DNA of 64,000 bases, taken from positions 496,001-560,000 of the forward strand of contig NZ_JAAFYS010000002.1 in the NCBI RefSeq assembly GCF_012070395.1. The letters are read 5' to 3'. This stretch comes from Pseudoroseicyclus tamaricis. Its GTDB lineage: Bacteria > Pseudomonadota > Alphaproteobacteria > Rhodobacterales > Rhodobacteraceae. A program made the translations under genes and the position numbers. Of this stretch, positions 27,205-35,578 are shown one piece after another; position 1 is the first letter of the stretch; every line of letters begins with the position of its first letter. Under the pieces are notes generated by a model, which saw nothing but the letters and a program-made list of their open reading frames with translations, searched no databases and was not told the origin of the DNA.

Positions 27205-28364
27205 GCGACGGCTCCCTTGACGGTCAGCGCCTCGTCGTAGCGATCCCAGATCGGGCGCATGTCGATCACCTTACGGCTTCGCCGCGCATCGTCCATCGAC
27301 AGCGCGAGGATCCCGGCCTCGAGCGCGTCGAGCGGTGACACCGGGAGCGGCCCTGCCTTCATGACATGCGCCACGACTTCGGCGGCCATCGTCTCGTCGG
27401 CGCCGTAGTGCTGCGACAGGGCCGTGGCCTCGTAGGTCTTGTCGATGGTCGTCGCTTCGGACAGGACGTCGGTCACCTTGAAACCGGCGCGGATGAAGTC
27501 GCCTTCCGCCTGGCCCTTGGTGCCGAAAACGGCGAAGCGGCGAAACTGGTCGGGCGCGTTCAGGTTGGTGTGAAAGTTCATGCCCACACCATTGGCGTAT
27601 TCGATGATCGCCACCTGGTAGTCGATGATGTCCCCGTCGCTGTCGAAGACCTTGTCCGACCCGTTCCAGCCCGAAGGCTTGCGGTGGAACAGGCTCATAT
27701 CGTTTACGCCTTCGGACCGCGGATCGTTCTCCGGAACGAAGGTCTTGCGCCCGCCGAAGCTGGCCACCCGTTCGGGGCGCGCGCCGATCAGACCGTTGTA
27801 CAGGTCCAGATCGTGGCAGCATTTCTCCAGCATGAAACTGCCGGACCATTTCTCGTAGCGGCGCCAGTCGCGCATGAAGAAGGCGCCGTGATAGGGATAG
27901 ATATGCTCCGCCGCCTCGACCGAGACAATCTTGCCTAGCAGCCCGTCGTCGCGCGCCTTGATCAGATCGCGGTAGAGCGGCGCGTAACGCAGCACCAGAC
28001 CGACGAGCAGACGCTCCGTCCCGTGTTTCGCCATCAGCTCGGCCAACGCGTAGGTCTGCTCGATGGTCGAGACGATCGGCTTCTCGCTGAAGATCTTGTT
28101 GCCCGCCTCCAGGCCCAGCCGGATGTGATCGAGGTGCAGGTGATTGGGCGATCCGATCATCAGCAGGTCGTATCCACCCGCCTTCACCAGATCTTCAGGA
28201 GAGCCGTGCTGCACGCCCGGGCTGATGCCGTGTTCATCCAGAACGCTCATTCCGGCGGGGTCCGGGTCGAAATATCCGACGATCTCGAAGTCGGGATCCA
28301 TCTCGTTGAAGACGTGACCAAGGTACCCCAGGCGATACCCCAATCCGATGATGGCGACCTTCAT
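27201..28364 (-). CDS. Gfo/Idh/MocA-family oxidoreductase
   Basis: A 387-residue NAD(P)-dependent sugar oxidoreductase-like protein. The Rossmann start is MKVAIIGLGYRLGYLGHVF and the conserved lysine is in FSEKPIV. The C-terminal alpha/beta domain contains EKCCHDLDLYN, the family's His-Asp region. The reaction could be oxidation, reduction or glycosidase-like chemistry on a sugar. First gene of the importer operon, with a motif shared with the RpiR promoter 18 bases before its start. Confidence 0.9.
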   Translation of the reverse strand: MKVAIIGLGYRLGYLGHVFNEMDPDFEIVGYFDPDPAGMSVLDEHGISPGVQHGSPEDLVKAGGYDLLMIGSPNHLHLDHIRLGLEAGNKIFSEKPIVSTIEQTYALAELMAKHGTERLLVGLVLRYAPLYRDLIKARDDGLLGKIVSVEAAEHIYPYHGAFFMRDWRRYEKWSGSFMLEKCCHDLDLYNGLIGARPERVASFGGRKTFVPENDPRSEGVNDMSLFHRKPSGWNGSDKVFDSDGDIIDYQVAIIEYANGVGMNFHTNLNAPDQFRRFAVFGTKGQAEGDFIRAGFKVTDVLSEATTIDKTYEATALSQHYGADETMAAEVVAHVMKAGPLPVSPLDALEAGILALSMDDARRSRKVIDMRPIWDRYDEALTVKGAVA

Positions 28365-28381
28365 GCCACGACTCCGCGAAA

Positions 28382-28394
28382 GAAATTCATTTTC
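28382..28394. promoter_or_regulatory. Putative RpiR operator, site A
   Basis: GAAATTCATTTTC, 18 bases before the oxidoreductase ATG. Its reverse complement is identical over all 13 bases to the site at 33758-33770 before the RpiR gene. Confidence 0.62.
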
Positions 28395-28464
28395 TGATGT
28401 TGGCCGTTACACAGCGTTTACGTCAAGATATTTCCGCAGAAGTTTTCGAGACGCTCGGAACTAT

Positions 28465-28477
28465 GTAATTTATTTTC
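28465..28477. promoter_or_regulatory. Putative RpiR operator, site B
   Basis: GTAATTTATTTTC, matching site A at 11 of 13 positions and 83 bases upstream of it, in an AT-rich spacer that also holds the promoter of the importer operon. Confidence 0.45.
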
Positions 28478-28519
28478 ACTAAGGCTGCTTTTTTGCGCCT
28501 CGCGAGAAAATCTGAGCCG

Positions 28520-29428
28520 TCAGCAGGACGCCAGCGACAGGCCCAGAATCGCGGCCCCGATCAGCCCCGGTTCGACCGTGCATTGCGCCGGCACGATCAA
28601 GGGCCTGTCGAACCGCCGGAGAATCCTCTCGCGCACCGAGAGGTCCAGCGCGGCGATCAAGTCCGGTGCAGCGGACAGCCCGCCGCCGACCGCGATGATC
28701 CCGGCCCCTAGCACGTTCTCGACCATGGCAAGCGGGCCGGAGAGAACCTCCAGCCAGACGGCGATGGTCTGCCCGGCGTCCGCATCCCCTGTCTGCCAGC
28801 CGGCGACGATCTCGCGGCTATCGAGCGCGCGCCCGTGCAGGTGGAGATGCAGGCGCTCCATCCCGCGGGCGGAGCAGACGACGTCGAGGCACCCCGTCAA
28901 TCCGCAGCCGCAGGGTATGGCAGGCAAGGTCACGCCAAGATCATCGAGGATCCGCGCCGCCACCGGCCCATGCCCGATCTCGCCCGCGAATCCGCTTCCG
29001 TTCACCAGCTGCCCCCGCACCACGACGCCGCCGCCGACACCGGTGCCCAGGATCAGGCCGAAGACGACCTCGTGGCCCCGCCCGGCGCCCAGCTCCGCCT
29101 CGGCCAGCGCAAAGCAGTCCGCATCGTTCGCCAGGATCACCGGCAGCCCAAGGGCCGCGGTGAGGTCATGCTGCAGCCGTCGCCCGGTCAGGCAGGGGAT
29201 GTTGGCCACGGTGGCTACCCCCGTGCCCGGCTCGACGACACCAGCCATGGAGAAGGCGATCGCCTCAGGCGGCTCGGAGGCCGCCGCGATGGCGTCGCGC
29301 AGGACTTGGGCGAACGCATCGAAGTCCCGCGTCGGCGTTGGAATGCGCCCCTTCAGGACAAGATCGTTGGGACTGCTTGCCTCTGCCAGCTTGATGGCGG
29401 TGCCGCCGATGTCGCAGCACAGGATCAT
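28520..29428 (-). CDS. ROK-family kinase, probable N-acetylglucosamine kinase
   Basis: A 302-residue ROK kinase. The phosphate loop is MILCCDIGGTAIKLA, the ROK zinc site reads IPCGCGLTGCLDVVCS, and ANDADCFALAEAELGAG and LGTGVGGGVV form the sugar and ATP sites. With NagA directly upstream (ATGA overlap) and NagB in the cluster, phosphorylation of GlcNAc to GlcNAc-6-phosphate is the likely step. ROK sugar preference cannot be read with certainty. The ATG at 29428 is chosen over a long upstream frame that is a shadow of NagA. Confidence 0.9.
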   Translation of the reverse strand: MILCCDIGGTAIKLAEASSPNDLVLKGRIPTPTRDFDAFAQVLRDAIAAASEPPEAIAFSMAGVVEPGTGVATVANIPCLTGRRLQHDLTAALGLPVILANDADCFALAEAELGAGRGHEVVFGLILGTGVGGGVVVRGQLVNGSGFAGEIGHGPVAARILDDLGVTLPAIPCGCGLTGCLDVVCSARGMERLHLHLHGRALDSREIVAGWQTGDADAGQTIAVWLEVLSGPLAMVENVLGAGIIAVGGGLSAAPDLIAALDLSVRERILRRFDRPLIVPAQCTVEPGLIGAAILGLSLASC

Positions 29429-30564
29429 GCCGCGACACCCACGCGGCGGCCCGCGATCCATGTCTCGGCAGCCTCGATCCCCGGAGTGAGGCAGGTGAAA
29501 TCGGCGCGCGCACCGGGCCGCAGGTGGCCGCGCTCCGTAAGCCCCATCGCCGCCGCGGGCGCGGCGGAGGCCAGCGCCACCGCCTCCCCCAATGCGACGC
29601 CCAAGGTCAGGTGGAGGTAGCGCACCGCATCGACCAGCGCGATGTCGGCCCCCGCGAGCGTGCCGTCTTCCAGCGTCAGCCGACCGTCGCTGCGCAAGAT
29701 GCGCCGGCCATTCAGAACCACTTCCGTCGTATTGGTCCCCACGGTCGACATGGCATCGGAGACCAGGAATAGGCCCGCGGGCCCCGTCTTCGCCCGCAAG
29801 GCGATGCGCAGTGCCGCGGGATCGACGTGAAAGCCGTCGGCGATCAACCCGGCCCAGAGCCGCCCGTCGTCCAGCGCCGCACCGACGAGGTTCGGGGACC
29901 GGTGCCCCAGCTGGCTCATCGCGTTGAAAAGATGCGTGACCATCGTGGCCCCCGCATCGGCGGCGGCGCGGGCCGCGCCCATATCGCAATCTGAATGACC
30001 AAGGCTCACCACCGCGCCGGCTTTGGTGAGCGCGGCAATCTGCGCGGGCGTCACCGTTTCGGGTGCCACGGTGCAGATCATCCGGCCCAGCCGCTGTGCC
30101 GCCTCCGTCAGCATCTGCAGATCCTCGGGATCCATCGGGCGGATCAGGGCCGGGTCGTGCGTGCCCTTGCGGGACAGGGCCAGGTGCGGCCCTTCGAGGT
30201 GTAGCCCGAGGAAGCCGGGATGGCGGGCCGCGCGCGCCGCCGCGATCGCCCGGCCCGTGACCTCGCCCGTGTCCGTGATCAGGGTGACCATGGTCGACGT
30301 GGTGCCGAAGCGGGCATGCGCGTCGCAGATCGCGGCGATCCCCTCGGCGGAGGGGGTGTTGTTGAACAGCACGCCGCCGCCGCCGTTGACCTGCAGATCG
30401 ACGAACCCCGGCACCAGCGGATGCTCCAGCACCTCACCCTCCGGCGCCTCGGCGCGCGGAACGATCCCCGTGACGCGCCCATCCTCGACGAGAAGCGCGG
30501 CACCGTTGTGCCACTCGGCCCCGTCGAAGATGCGGGGCGCGTGATAGGCGGTCATCTGGGCCAT
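29425..30564 (-). CDS. nagA: N-acetylglucosamine-6-phosphate deacetylase
   Basis: A 379-residue amidohydrolase converting GlcNAc-6-P to GlcN-6-P and acetate. Visible motifs: VPGFVDLQVNGGGGVLFNN, GLHLEGPHLA (metal-binding Glu), VSLGHSDC and THLFNAMSQLGHRSP (metal His residues) and LVSDAMS (catalytic Asp). The start is uncertain: ATG at 30564 or 30555, or GTG at 30579; I take 30564, 8 bases after the upstream stop. It overlaps the ROK kinase gene (ATGA). Confidence 0.94.
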   Translation of the reverse strand: MAQMTAYHAPRIFDGAEWHNGAALLVEDGRVTGIVPRAEAPEGEVLEHPLVPGFVDLQVNGGGGVLFNNTPSAEGIAAICDAHARFGTTSTMVTLITDTGEVTGRAIAAARAARHPGFLGLHLEGPHLALSRKGTHDPALIRPMDPEDLQMLTEAAQRLGRMICTVAPETVTPAQIAALTKAGAVVSLGHSDCDMGAARAAADAGATMVTHLFNAMSQLGHRSPNLVGAALDDGRLWAGLIADGFHVDPAALRIALRAKTGPAGLFLVSDAMSTVGTNTTEVVLNGRRILRSDGRLTLEDGTLAGADIALVDAVRYLHLTLGVALGEAVALASAAPAAAMGLTERGHLRPGARADFTCLTPGIEAAETWIAGRRVGVAA

Positions 30565-30572
30565 GGAGCCGA

Positions 30573-31661
30573 CTACCACACCGTGCCGCGCGCCGCGACG
30601 GGCAGCACCCGCGTGACGATACCGCCGCGATGAAAGACCATGCGGTCGAACAGGTTCGACACCACGCAGGTGTGGTTCGGCACGATCCGCAGCTGCGTGC
30701 CGACGCCCGGGCGATCCGCCCCGCAGTCCGTCAGATCGACCACCGCGTGCTCTTCGGACAGCGAGACGATCCGCGCGCCCGGCAGCGCCGGAATCGTTCC
30801 GTAGTCCTCAAAGCCCAGCAGGTCCGAGGTCAGCGCCTTCGAGCCCGAATCGAGCACCGCCCGGTCGGGTGTCGGGCGCGAGACGACTGTGGCGAGGATC
30901 TCCATCGCCATGTCCTCCGCGCGGCACTCCCCCGCCCGCAGCATCGCGCGGTCGTTGTAGACGTAGGTGCCCGCACGATGCTCCGTGGCGCTCGGCACCA
31001 GATGCGCCGCGTAGAGATCGGGCGAGCCGCCGTTCGAACGAACCGGACAATCGAGGCCCACCGCCGCGAGCCGTGCCATCGCGTCTTGCAGGAAGGCCTC
31101 GACCGCCGCCGCGCCCCCGATGGCCGGGTAGGTCATCAGCCCGTCGAACCGCAGGCCGGGGGCTGCCGCGATGTCTTGCGCCAGAGCCACCGCCGCCTCG
31201 GCCCCCTGCACGCCGCAGCGCCCGGCCCCGGTGTCGCATTCCACCAGCACCCGCAGGGGCCTGCCCTGCCCCACGGCCTTTGACAGGCCCTCGATACTGA
31301 CCGCGCTGTCGGCAACCACCCGCAGGGTCGTCACGCGCTCGTTCAGCGCCACCAGCCGTGCAAGCCGCGCGGGGCCGAGGATGTTGTACGTGATCAGGAT
31401 GTCGTCGAAGCCCGCCTCGGCGAAGACCTCGGCCTCGCTCACCTTCTGGCAATTGATGCCGATGGCCCCGGCCTCGACCTGCTGGCGCGCGACCTCGGGG
31501 ATCTTGTGGGTCTTGATGTGCGGGCGGAACGGCAGGTCGTGCGACGTCATGTAGTCCTGCGCCCGCGCGATGTTCTTAGCCAGCCGGTCCTCGTCGATCA
31601 CGGGCATGGGGGTGAGGACATCGGACAGCGGCGTGCCGACGTCGGGCCAGGGGAACTCCAT
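30573..31661 (-). CDS. D-threonine aldolase / D-serine dehydratase-like PLP enzyme
   Basis: A 362-residue fold-type III PLP enzyme of the alanine-racemase N-domain family. The PLP lysine is K50 in RPHIKTHKI; the C-terminal metal site of the DSD/DTA group is visible as SLSEEHAVV and PNHTCVVSNLF. Family members cleave D-threonine (to glycine) or deaminate D-serine. It starts one base after the M81 stop and ends 8 bases before NagA, so it is firmly in the operon. Its presence is not explained by GlcNAc breakdown; RidA, which clears the enamines such lyases release, is encoded in the same cluster. Confidence 0.88.
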   Translation of the reverse strand: MEFPWPDVGTPLSDVLTPMPVIDEDRLAKNIARAQDYMTSHDLPFRPHIKTHKIPEVARQQVEAGAIGINCQKVSEAEVFAEAGFDDILITYNILGPARLARLVALNERVTTLRVVADSAVSIEGLSKAVGQGRPLRVLVECDTGAGRCGVQGAEAAVALAQDIAAAPGLRFDGLMTYPAIGGAAAVEAFLQDAMARLAAVGLDCPVRSNGGSPDLYAAHLVPSATEHRAGTYVYNDRAMLRAGECRAEDMAMEILATVVSRPTPDRAVLDSGSKALTSDLLGFEDYGTIPALPGARIVSLSEEHAVVDLTDCGADRPGVGTQLRIVPNHTCVVSNLFDRMVFHRGGIVTRVLPVAARGTVW

Positions 31662-31662
31662 C

Positions 31663-33159
31663 TCAGGCTCCAGTCGCGAAGGGATCGGCCACGCGGGGCC
31701 AGATATCGGGCCGCACGAAACGGTAGGGGTTCGTGGCGGGATCGTTGGGATAGGGCTTGCCGGCAGAGCAGTAGAGGATCTCCGCCGCGATCGGCGCGAA
31801 AGCCGCGTAGAAGTGGTTGGTGGATTTCAGCACCAGGATTTTCTGCGCCGCGATCTCGACTCCCATGGCCGTGAATAGCGAGGGGTCGTAGCTTTGCGCG
31901 CGCACGGTGTTCAAGATGACCTGGATACCTGTGTCCCGCCCCTCCGCATCCAACAGGGCGATCCGGGCCGCCGGGCCGAAGGGGACCACGCTTTCGCCGA
32001 AGACCATCGCGGCCTCGGGCACGAGCGCCTCGACGCGGACCAGCGCATCGACCGGCTCGCCAGTGTCGGGCGCGGATTTCGCACCGAAGCGCAGCGGCAT
32101 GACGCCCCCCACCCCGGTCGCGGTGCACAGGCCGACGGCGATCGGGTCCCAGATCGTGCCGATGGCGACGCCGGTCGCCCCGCACGCCATCAGCGCCTTC
32201 AGCACCACCGTCGCATCGCCCGCCGTGCCACCGCCGGGGTTGTCCCAGATATCGGCGATCACGACCGGAAAGGCCTCTGCCGCCATCGCCTGTGCGACCG
32301 CCTCCTCAGCGGTCAGGACCGGCATCATGTGACGGCCGCGGTTGGCGAAAAGCTCCTGCCCCAACCGTTCCGCAAGCTCGGCACCCAAGGCGGCGTCACC
32401 GTCGGTCACGGCTATCATCTTGGTCCCCATCTCGGGCACGTCGCCCGCCATGAAGCCGTGAATGGCAGAGAGCGACAGGACACGCGCGTCCTCGGCCTCG
32501 ATCTGCATCATCCGGTCGACGAAGCCGCGCATGGGCTGGCGCGAGGTCGGGAAGATGTCGATCATCCGGCAATCATAGGTCGACATGACGGGTCGGACCC
32601 GCTCATGCAGCGTGTCCACGACGATCCGCCAGAGATCCTCGGCCCGGTCGACGAAATCCGTGTGGGGAAATTCCTTGAACACCACGAAGAAGTCCGCCGC
32701 CGCGACGCGTTTCGCCGTCAGGTGGCTGTGCGGGTCGAGTTCCGCGCAGACCAGAACGTCAGGGCCCACGATCTCGCGCACGCGGGCCAGAAGATCGCCC
32801 TCGGGATCGTCGCAGCCTTGCGCCACCATGGCCCCGTGCAACCCCAGCACCACGGCATCCACCGGCAGCGCCGCGCGCAGCTGATCCAGAATCTCGTCCC
32901 GCAGGCCGACATGCGCGGGCCCCGAGACGAGGCCCGCGGGATCGGCCCAGGCGGCACTGCCCTCGATCAGCTCCCAGCCTTCCGCCGCGCAGAACCGCCG
33001 ACCGACGGGAATGGGCGCGGTGCAAAGCGTCGCGGTATCGGGGTGCGCACCGGGGGCCGCGTAGAACGATTCCACGAAGGCGCGGCGGTCGATCACGATA
33101 GGCGAGAACGTGTTCGTCTCCGTCGCCATGGCGGCGGTGAAGATGCGCTTTGCGGCCAT
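31663..33159 (-). CDS. M81-family metallopeptidase (MlrC-like), copy 1
   Basis: A 498-residue protein of the MlrC/M81 family, zinc enzymes first known for cutting linearised microcystin. Family motifs: ATETNTFSP near 12-20, LGLHGAMV (107-112), ELDPHSHLT (142-148), EFPHTDF (163-169) and DNPGGGTAGD in the C-terminal MlrC domain. No signal peptide. It lies between an NTF2-like gene and the PLP enzyme, spaced by 3 and 1 bases. It is only distantly similar to the second M81 copy at 37497, so the two probably act on different bonds. Confidence 0.9.
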   Translation of the reverse strand: MAAKRIFTAAMATETNTFSPIVIDRRAFVESFYAAPGAHPDTATLCTAPIPVGRRFCAAEGWELIEGSAAWADPAGLVSGPAHVGLRDEILDQLRAALPVDAVVLGLHGAMVAQGCDDPEGDLLARVREIVGPDVLVCAELDPHSHLTAKRVAAADFFVVFKEFPHTDFVDRAEDLWRIVVDTLHERVRPVMSTYDCRMIDIFPTSRQPMRGFVDRMMQIEAEDARVLSLSAIHGFMAGDVPEMGTKMIAVTDGDAALGAELAERLGQELFANRGRHMMPVLTAEEAVAQAMAAEAFPVVIADIWDNPGGGTAGDATVVLKALMACGATGVAIGTIWDPIAVGLCTATGVGGVMPLRFGAKSAPDTGEPVDALVRVEALVPEAAMVFGESVVPFGPAARIALLDAEGRDTGIQVILNTVRAQSYDPSLFTAMGVEIAAQKILVLKSTNHFYAAFAPIAAEILYCSAGKPYPNDPATNPYRFVRPDIWPRVADPFATGA

Positions 33160-33162
33160 CCT

Positions 33163-33669
33163 TCAGGTGTCCTGGACGTGCGGCAGATACCCGACGAAGC
33201 CCGCGATCTTCCAGCGGCCGCCCACCTTGCGACACCAGTAGAGGGTCTGCCAGTTCATCCGCTCCGATGTGCCGTCCGCCCGCGGCAGCGCGCCGTCGAA
33301 CTTCTTGCGCACCAGGGCTGCGTCGCCCGTGATCTCGATCTCCTCCAGCCGGGTCGCATGGAAGATGCCGCTGCGCGGATCGCCCGCGTAAGCTCCGGCG
33401 TCGCGCTGACGGGCGAAGTCCTGCGCCTGTCTGAGCCAGTCGTCGCGGTAGGCCTCGAGATGGGGATAGGCCATGTCGAAGCCATCCGGGTCGGACTGGA
33501 AATGCCCGCTGATCGCCGTGAAGTTGTCGGAGATGAAGTCATCCGCCACCGCCGACCAGTCTGCCGCGACGAAGGCATCGATGTCGCGGGGGACCAGCAT
33601 CTCCCAGATCGCGGCGCGGTCGGGGTCGTCTGCGCCAAAGGGGTTCTCGAAGGGGTCGCGCGCTGTCAT
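33163..33669 (-). CDS. NTF2-like/SnoaL-fold protein
   Basis: A 168-residue protein whose layout (helical start, DIDAFVAADWSAVADDF, central strands, and a C-terminal VGGRWKIAGFVGYLP) fits the NTF2-like alpha+beta barrel, a fold of small isomerases, dehydratases and accessory proteins. First gene of the minus-strand catabolic operon, with a GAAA-n4-TTTC site 16 bases before its ATG. The function is unknown; it may act on a sugar intermediate with the neighbouring oxidoreductase or SDR. Confidence 0.75.
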   Translation of the reverse strand: MTARDPFENPFGADDPDRAAIWEMLVPRDIDAFVAADWSAVADDFISDNFTAISGHFQSDPDGFDMAYPHLEAYRDDWLRQAQDFARQRDAGAYAGDPRSGIFHATRLEEIEITGDAALVRKKFDGALPRADGTSERMNWQTLYWCRKVGGRWKIAGFVGYLPHVQDT

Positions 33670-33684
33670 GGTTCGTTGCCTCGT

Positions 33685-33696
33685 GAAACTGATTTC
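33685..33696. promoter_or_regulatory. Putative RpiR operator, site C
   Basis: GAAACTGATTTC in the context TCGTGAAA, 16 bases before the NTF2-like gene. It shares GAAA...TTTC with sites A and D, with a spacer one base shorter, as well as the preceding TCGT. Confidence 0.52.
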
Positions 33697-33757
33697 GACT
33701 TTGCGATATAATCACTGGAAAAATCCAGTCGAATGTGCCCCAGTAGGTCAAAATCGT

Positions 33758-33770
33758 GAAAATGAATTTC
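33758..33770. promoter_or_regulatory. Putative RpiR operator, site D
   Basis: GAAAATGAATTTC in the context TCGTGAAA, 38 bases before the RpiR ATG. It is the exact reverse complement of site A at 28382-28394. Confidence 0.62.
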
Positions 33771-33808
33771 TTGAGCGGACCGGATCAGGACCTTCGACAG
33801 GATAGCCC

Positions 33809-34723
33809 ATGACCAACGATCCACACACCTCCCCCGTCGCCGGCTGGTCCGGCGCCACCGATCTGATCGAGGGCCTTGCGGACGAGGAGGGCAAGCTGTC
33901 GGCGCTTGAAAAGAAGCTGGCGGCTTTCGTGCTGGCGGACGTGAATTATGCCACCACGGCCTCGATCTCGGACATCGCCACCGGGGCCGGCGTGTCACCG
34001 CCGACGGTGACGCGGTTCTGTCGCCGCCTGGGCTGCGCCTCGTTCTCGGACTTCAAGGTGCAACTGGCCAAGAGCCCTTACGTCGGCCTGCGCTACCTCA
34101 AGCCCGAATCCGTCACCAACTCCGCCGAAGAGGTGGCCGAGGACATCGTCACGAAAGCGCAGAACGCCCTGTTCGAGATGCACCGCAATCTCGACCTGCC
34201 CCGCATCGAAGAGGCCGTGGCGTTGCTGACGAAGGCGAAGATGATCTACGCCTTCGGCTCGGGCGGCAATTCCTCGATGATCGCGAGCGAGATGCAGAAC
34301 CGCCTGTTCCGGCTGGGCGCGCGGATCACCGCATCCAGCGACCAGTCGATGAACCTCATGCTCTGCGCCTCGGCGGAGCCGGGGACGGTGGTCTTCGGGT
34401 CGTCCTTCACCGGGCGCAACAAGGAACTCGTCCATGCCTTCGATGTGTTGCGCAGCCGGGGCATTCCGACGATCGCGCTGACGAAGGACGGCTCGCCGCT
34501 GGCTGAGGTCGCCGATGTCGTGGTCGCGGTGAACCTGCCGGAGGGGAAGAACATCTTCCGCGCCACCTCGACCCGCTATGCCTCGATCGCGGTGGTGGAC
34601 ATCATCGCGAACCTCTTCGCCTACAGCGATCGGGCGCGGTCCACCCGCCTTCTGCGCGGCATCAAGGAAGAGCTGATCCGCCACCGCGACAACGGCGACG
34701 ACAGCCAGATGCTGGGCGACTGA
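33809..34723 (+). CDS. RpiR/MurR-family transcriptional regulator
   Basis: A 304-residue regulator: N-terminal helix-turn-helix (residues about 15-90, with ASISDIATGAGVSPPTVTRF) and a C-terminal SIS domain (about 130-270, with IYAFGSGGNSSMIASEMQNR and GSSFTGRNKELVHAF) that binds a phosphosugar. It is divergent from the catabolic operon and precedes the SDR-GH20-M81-MFS genes. A phosphorylated amino sugar such as GlcNAc-6-P or GlcN-6-P is a sensible ligand, by analogy with MurR and NagQ, but this is not shown. Confidence 0.93.
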   Translation: MTNDPHTSPVAGWSGATDLIEGLADEEGKLSALEKKLAAFVLADVNYATTASISDIATGAGVSPPTVTRFCRRLGCASFSDFKVQLAKSPYVGLRYLKPESVTNSAEEVAEDIVTKAQNALFEMHRNLDLPRIEEAVALLTKAKMIYAFGSGGNSSMIASEMQNRLFRLGARITASSDQSMNLMLCASAEPGTVVFGSSFTGRNKELVHAFDVLRSRGIPTIALTKDGSPLAEVADVVVAVNLPEGKNIFRATSTRYASIAVVDIIANLFAYSDRARSTRLLRGIKEELIRHRDNGDDSQMLGD

Positions 34724-34792
34724 CCCCTGCCCGCCGGTGCGTTGGCGGACGCATCGGCGGCACCTCACAACGCCGCCAAGGGAAGTTCGAAC

Positions 34793-35566
34793 ATGGCAGA
34801 AACAGTCGCCATCGTCACAGGTGGCAGCGGTGACATCGGCCAGGCCATCGCGCGGCGCCTGCTGCGCGACCACGACCGCGTCATCCTGGCGGACCGCGAC
34901 ATCGCCGGCGCCGAATCCGCCGCGACCGAGATCGGCGCGGGCTGCACCGCCTTCGAGATGGACGTGACCGACGCCAACTCCTGCGCGGCGCTTGCGTCGC
35001 ACGCGCAAGAATTGGGCAATCTCACCACGCTCGTGAACAACGCAGGCGCGGCACGGGCGGTCAGCCTGCAGGCCACGACGCTCGACCACTGGCAGGCGGA
35101 TCGGGCGCTGAACCTCGACGCCAGCTTCCTGACCTTCAAGGCGGTGGCCGAGCAGCTCGTCGCGGCGCGCGGATCGGTGGTCAACATCGCTTCGGTCAAC
35201 GGGATGGGAGTCTTCGGGCACCCGGCCTATTCCGCCGCCAAGGCCGGAATGATGCATCTGACGCGCCTGATCGCGGTGGAATACGGCAAGTTCGGCGTGC
35301 GGGCCAATACCGTGGCCCCCGGCACCGTCCGCACCCGCGCCTGGGAAGCCCGCGCCGAGGCCAATCCCGGCGTCTTTGACGAGGCCGCGGCGCATTATGC
35401 GCTGGGCCGGATCGTCCGCCCCGAGGACGTGGCAGAGGCGGTGGGGTTCCTCGCCTCCGATCTCGCCGCGGCGATCACCGGCACCTGCCTGCCCGTGGAT
35501 TGCGGCCTGACGGCCGGCATCCCCGCGCTGGCCGCCACCTTCAGCCAATCCGACGACTACCGATAA
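34793..35566 (+). CDS. Short-chain dehydrogenase/reductase
   Basis: A 257-residue classical SDR. Cofactor motif TGGSGDIG, structural NNAGAAR, catalytic Ser in VNIASVNG and YSAAKAG (Tyr and Lys) are present, and it ends with the usual substrate-domain tail. The ATG at 34793 follows AAGGGAAG; an earlier in-frame start at 34742 lies before this site and adds non-SDR residues. It is the first enzyme gene after RpiR and 12 bases before GH20. Its substrate is unknown. Confidence 0.92.
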   Translation: MAETVAIVTGGSGDIGQAIARRLLRDHDRVILADRDIAGAESAATEIGAGCTAFEMDVTDANSCAALASHAQELGNLTTLVNNAGAARAVSLQATTLDHWQADRALNLDASFLTFKAVAEQLVAARGSVVNIASVNGMGVFGHPAYSAAKAGMMHLTRLIAVEYGKFGVRANTVAPGTVRTRAWEARAEANPGVFDEAAAHYALGRIVRPEDVAEAVGFLASDLAAAITGTCLPVDCGLTAGIPALAATFSQSDDYR

Positions 35567-35578
35567 CAGGATCGACCG

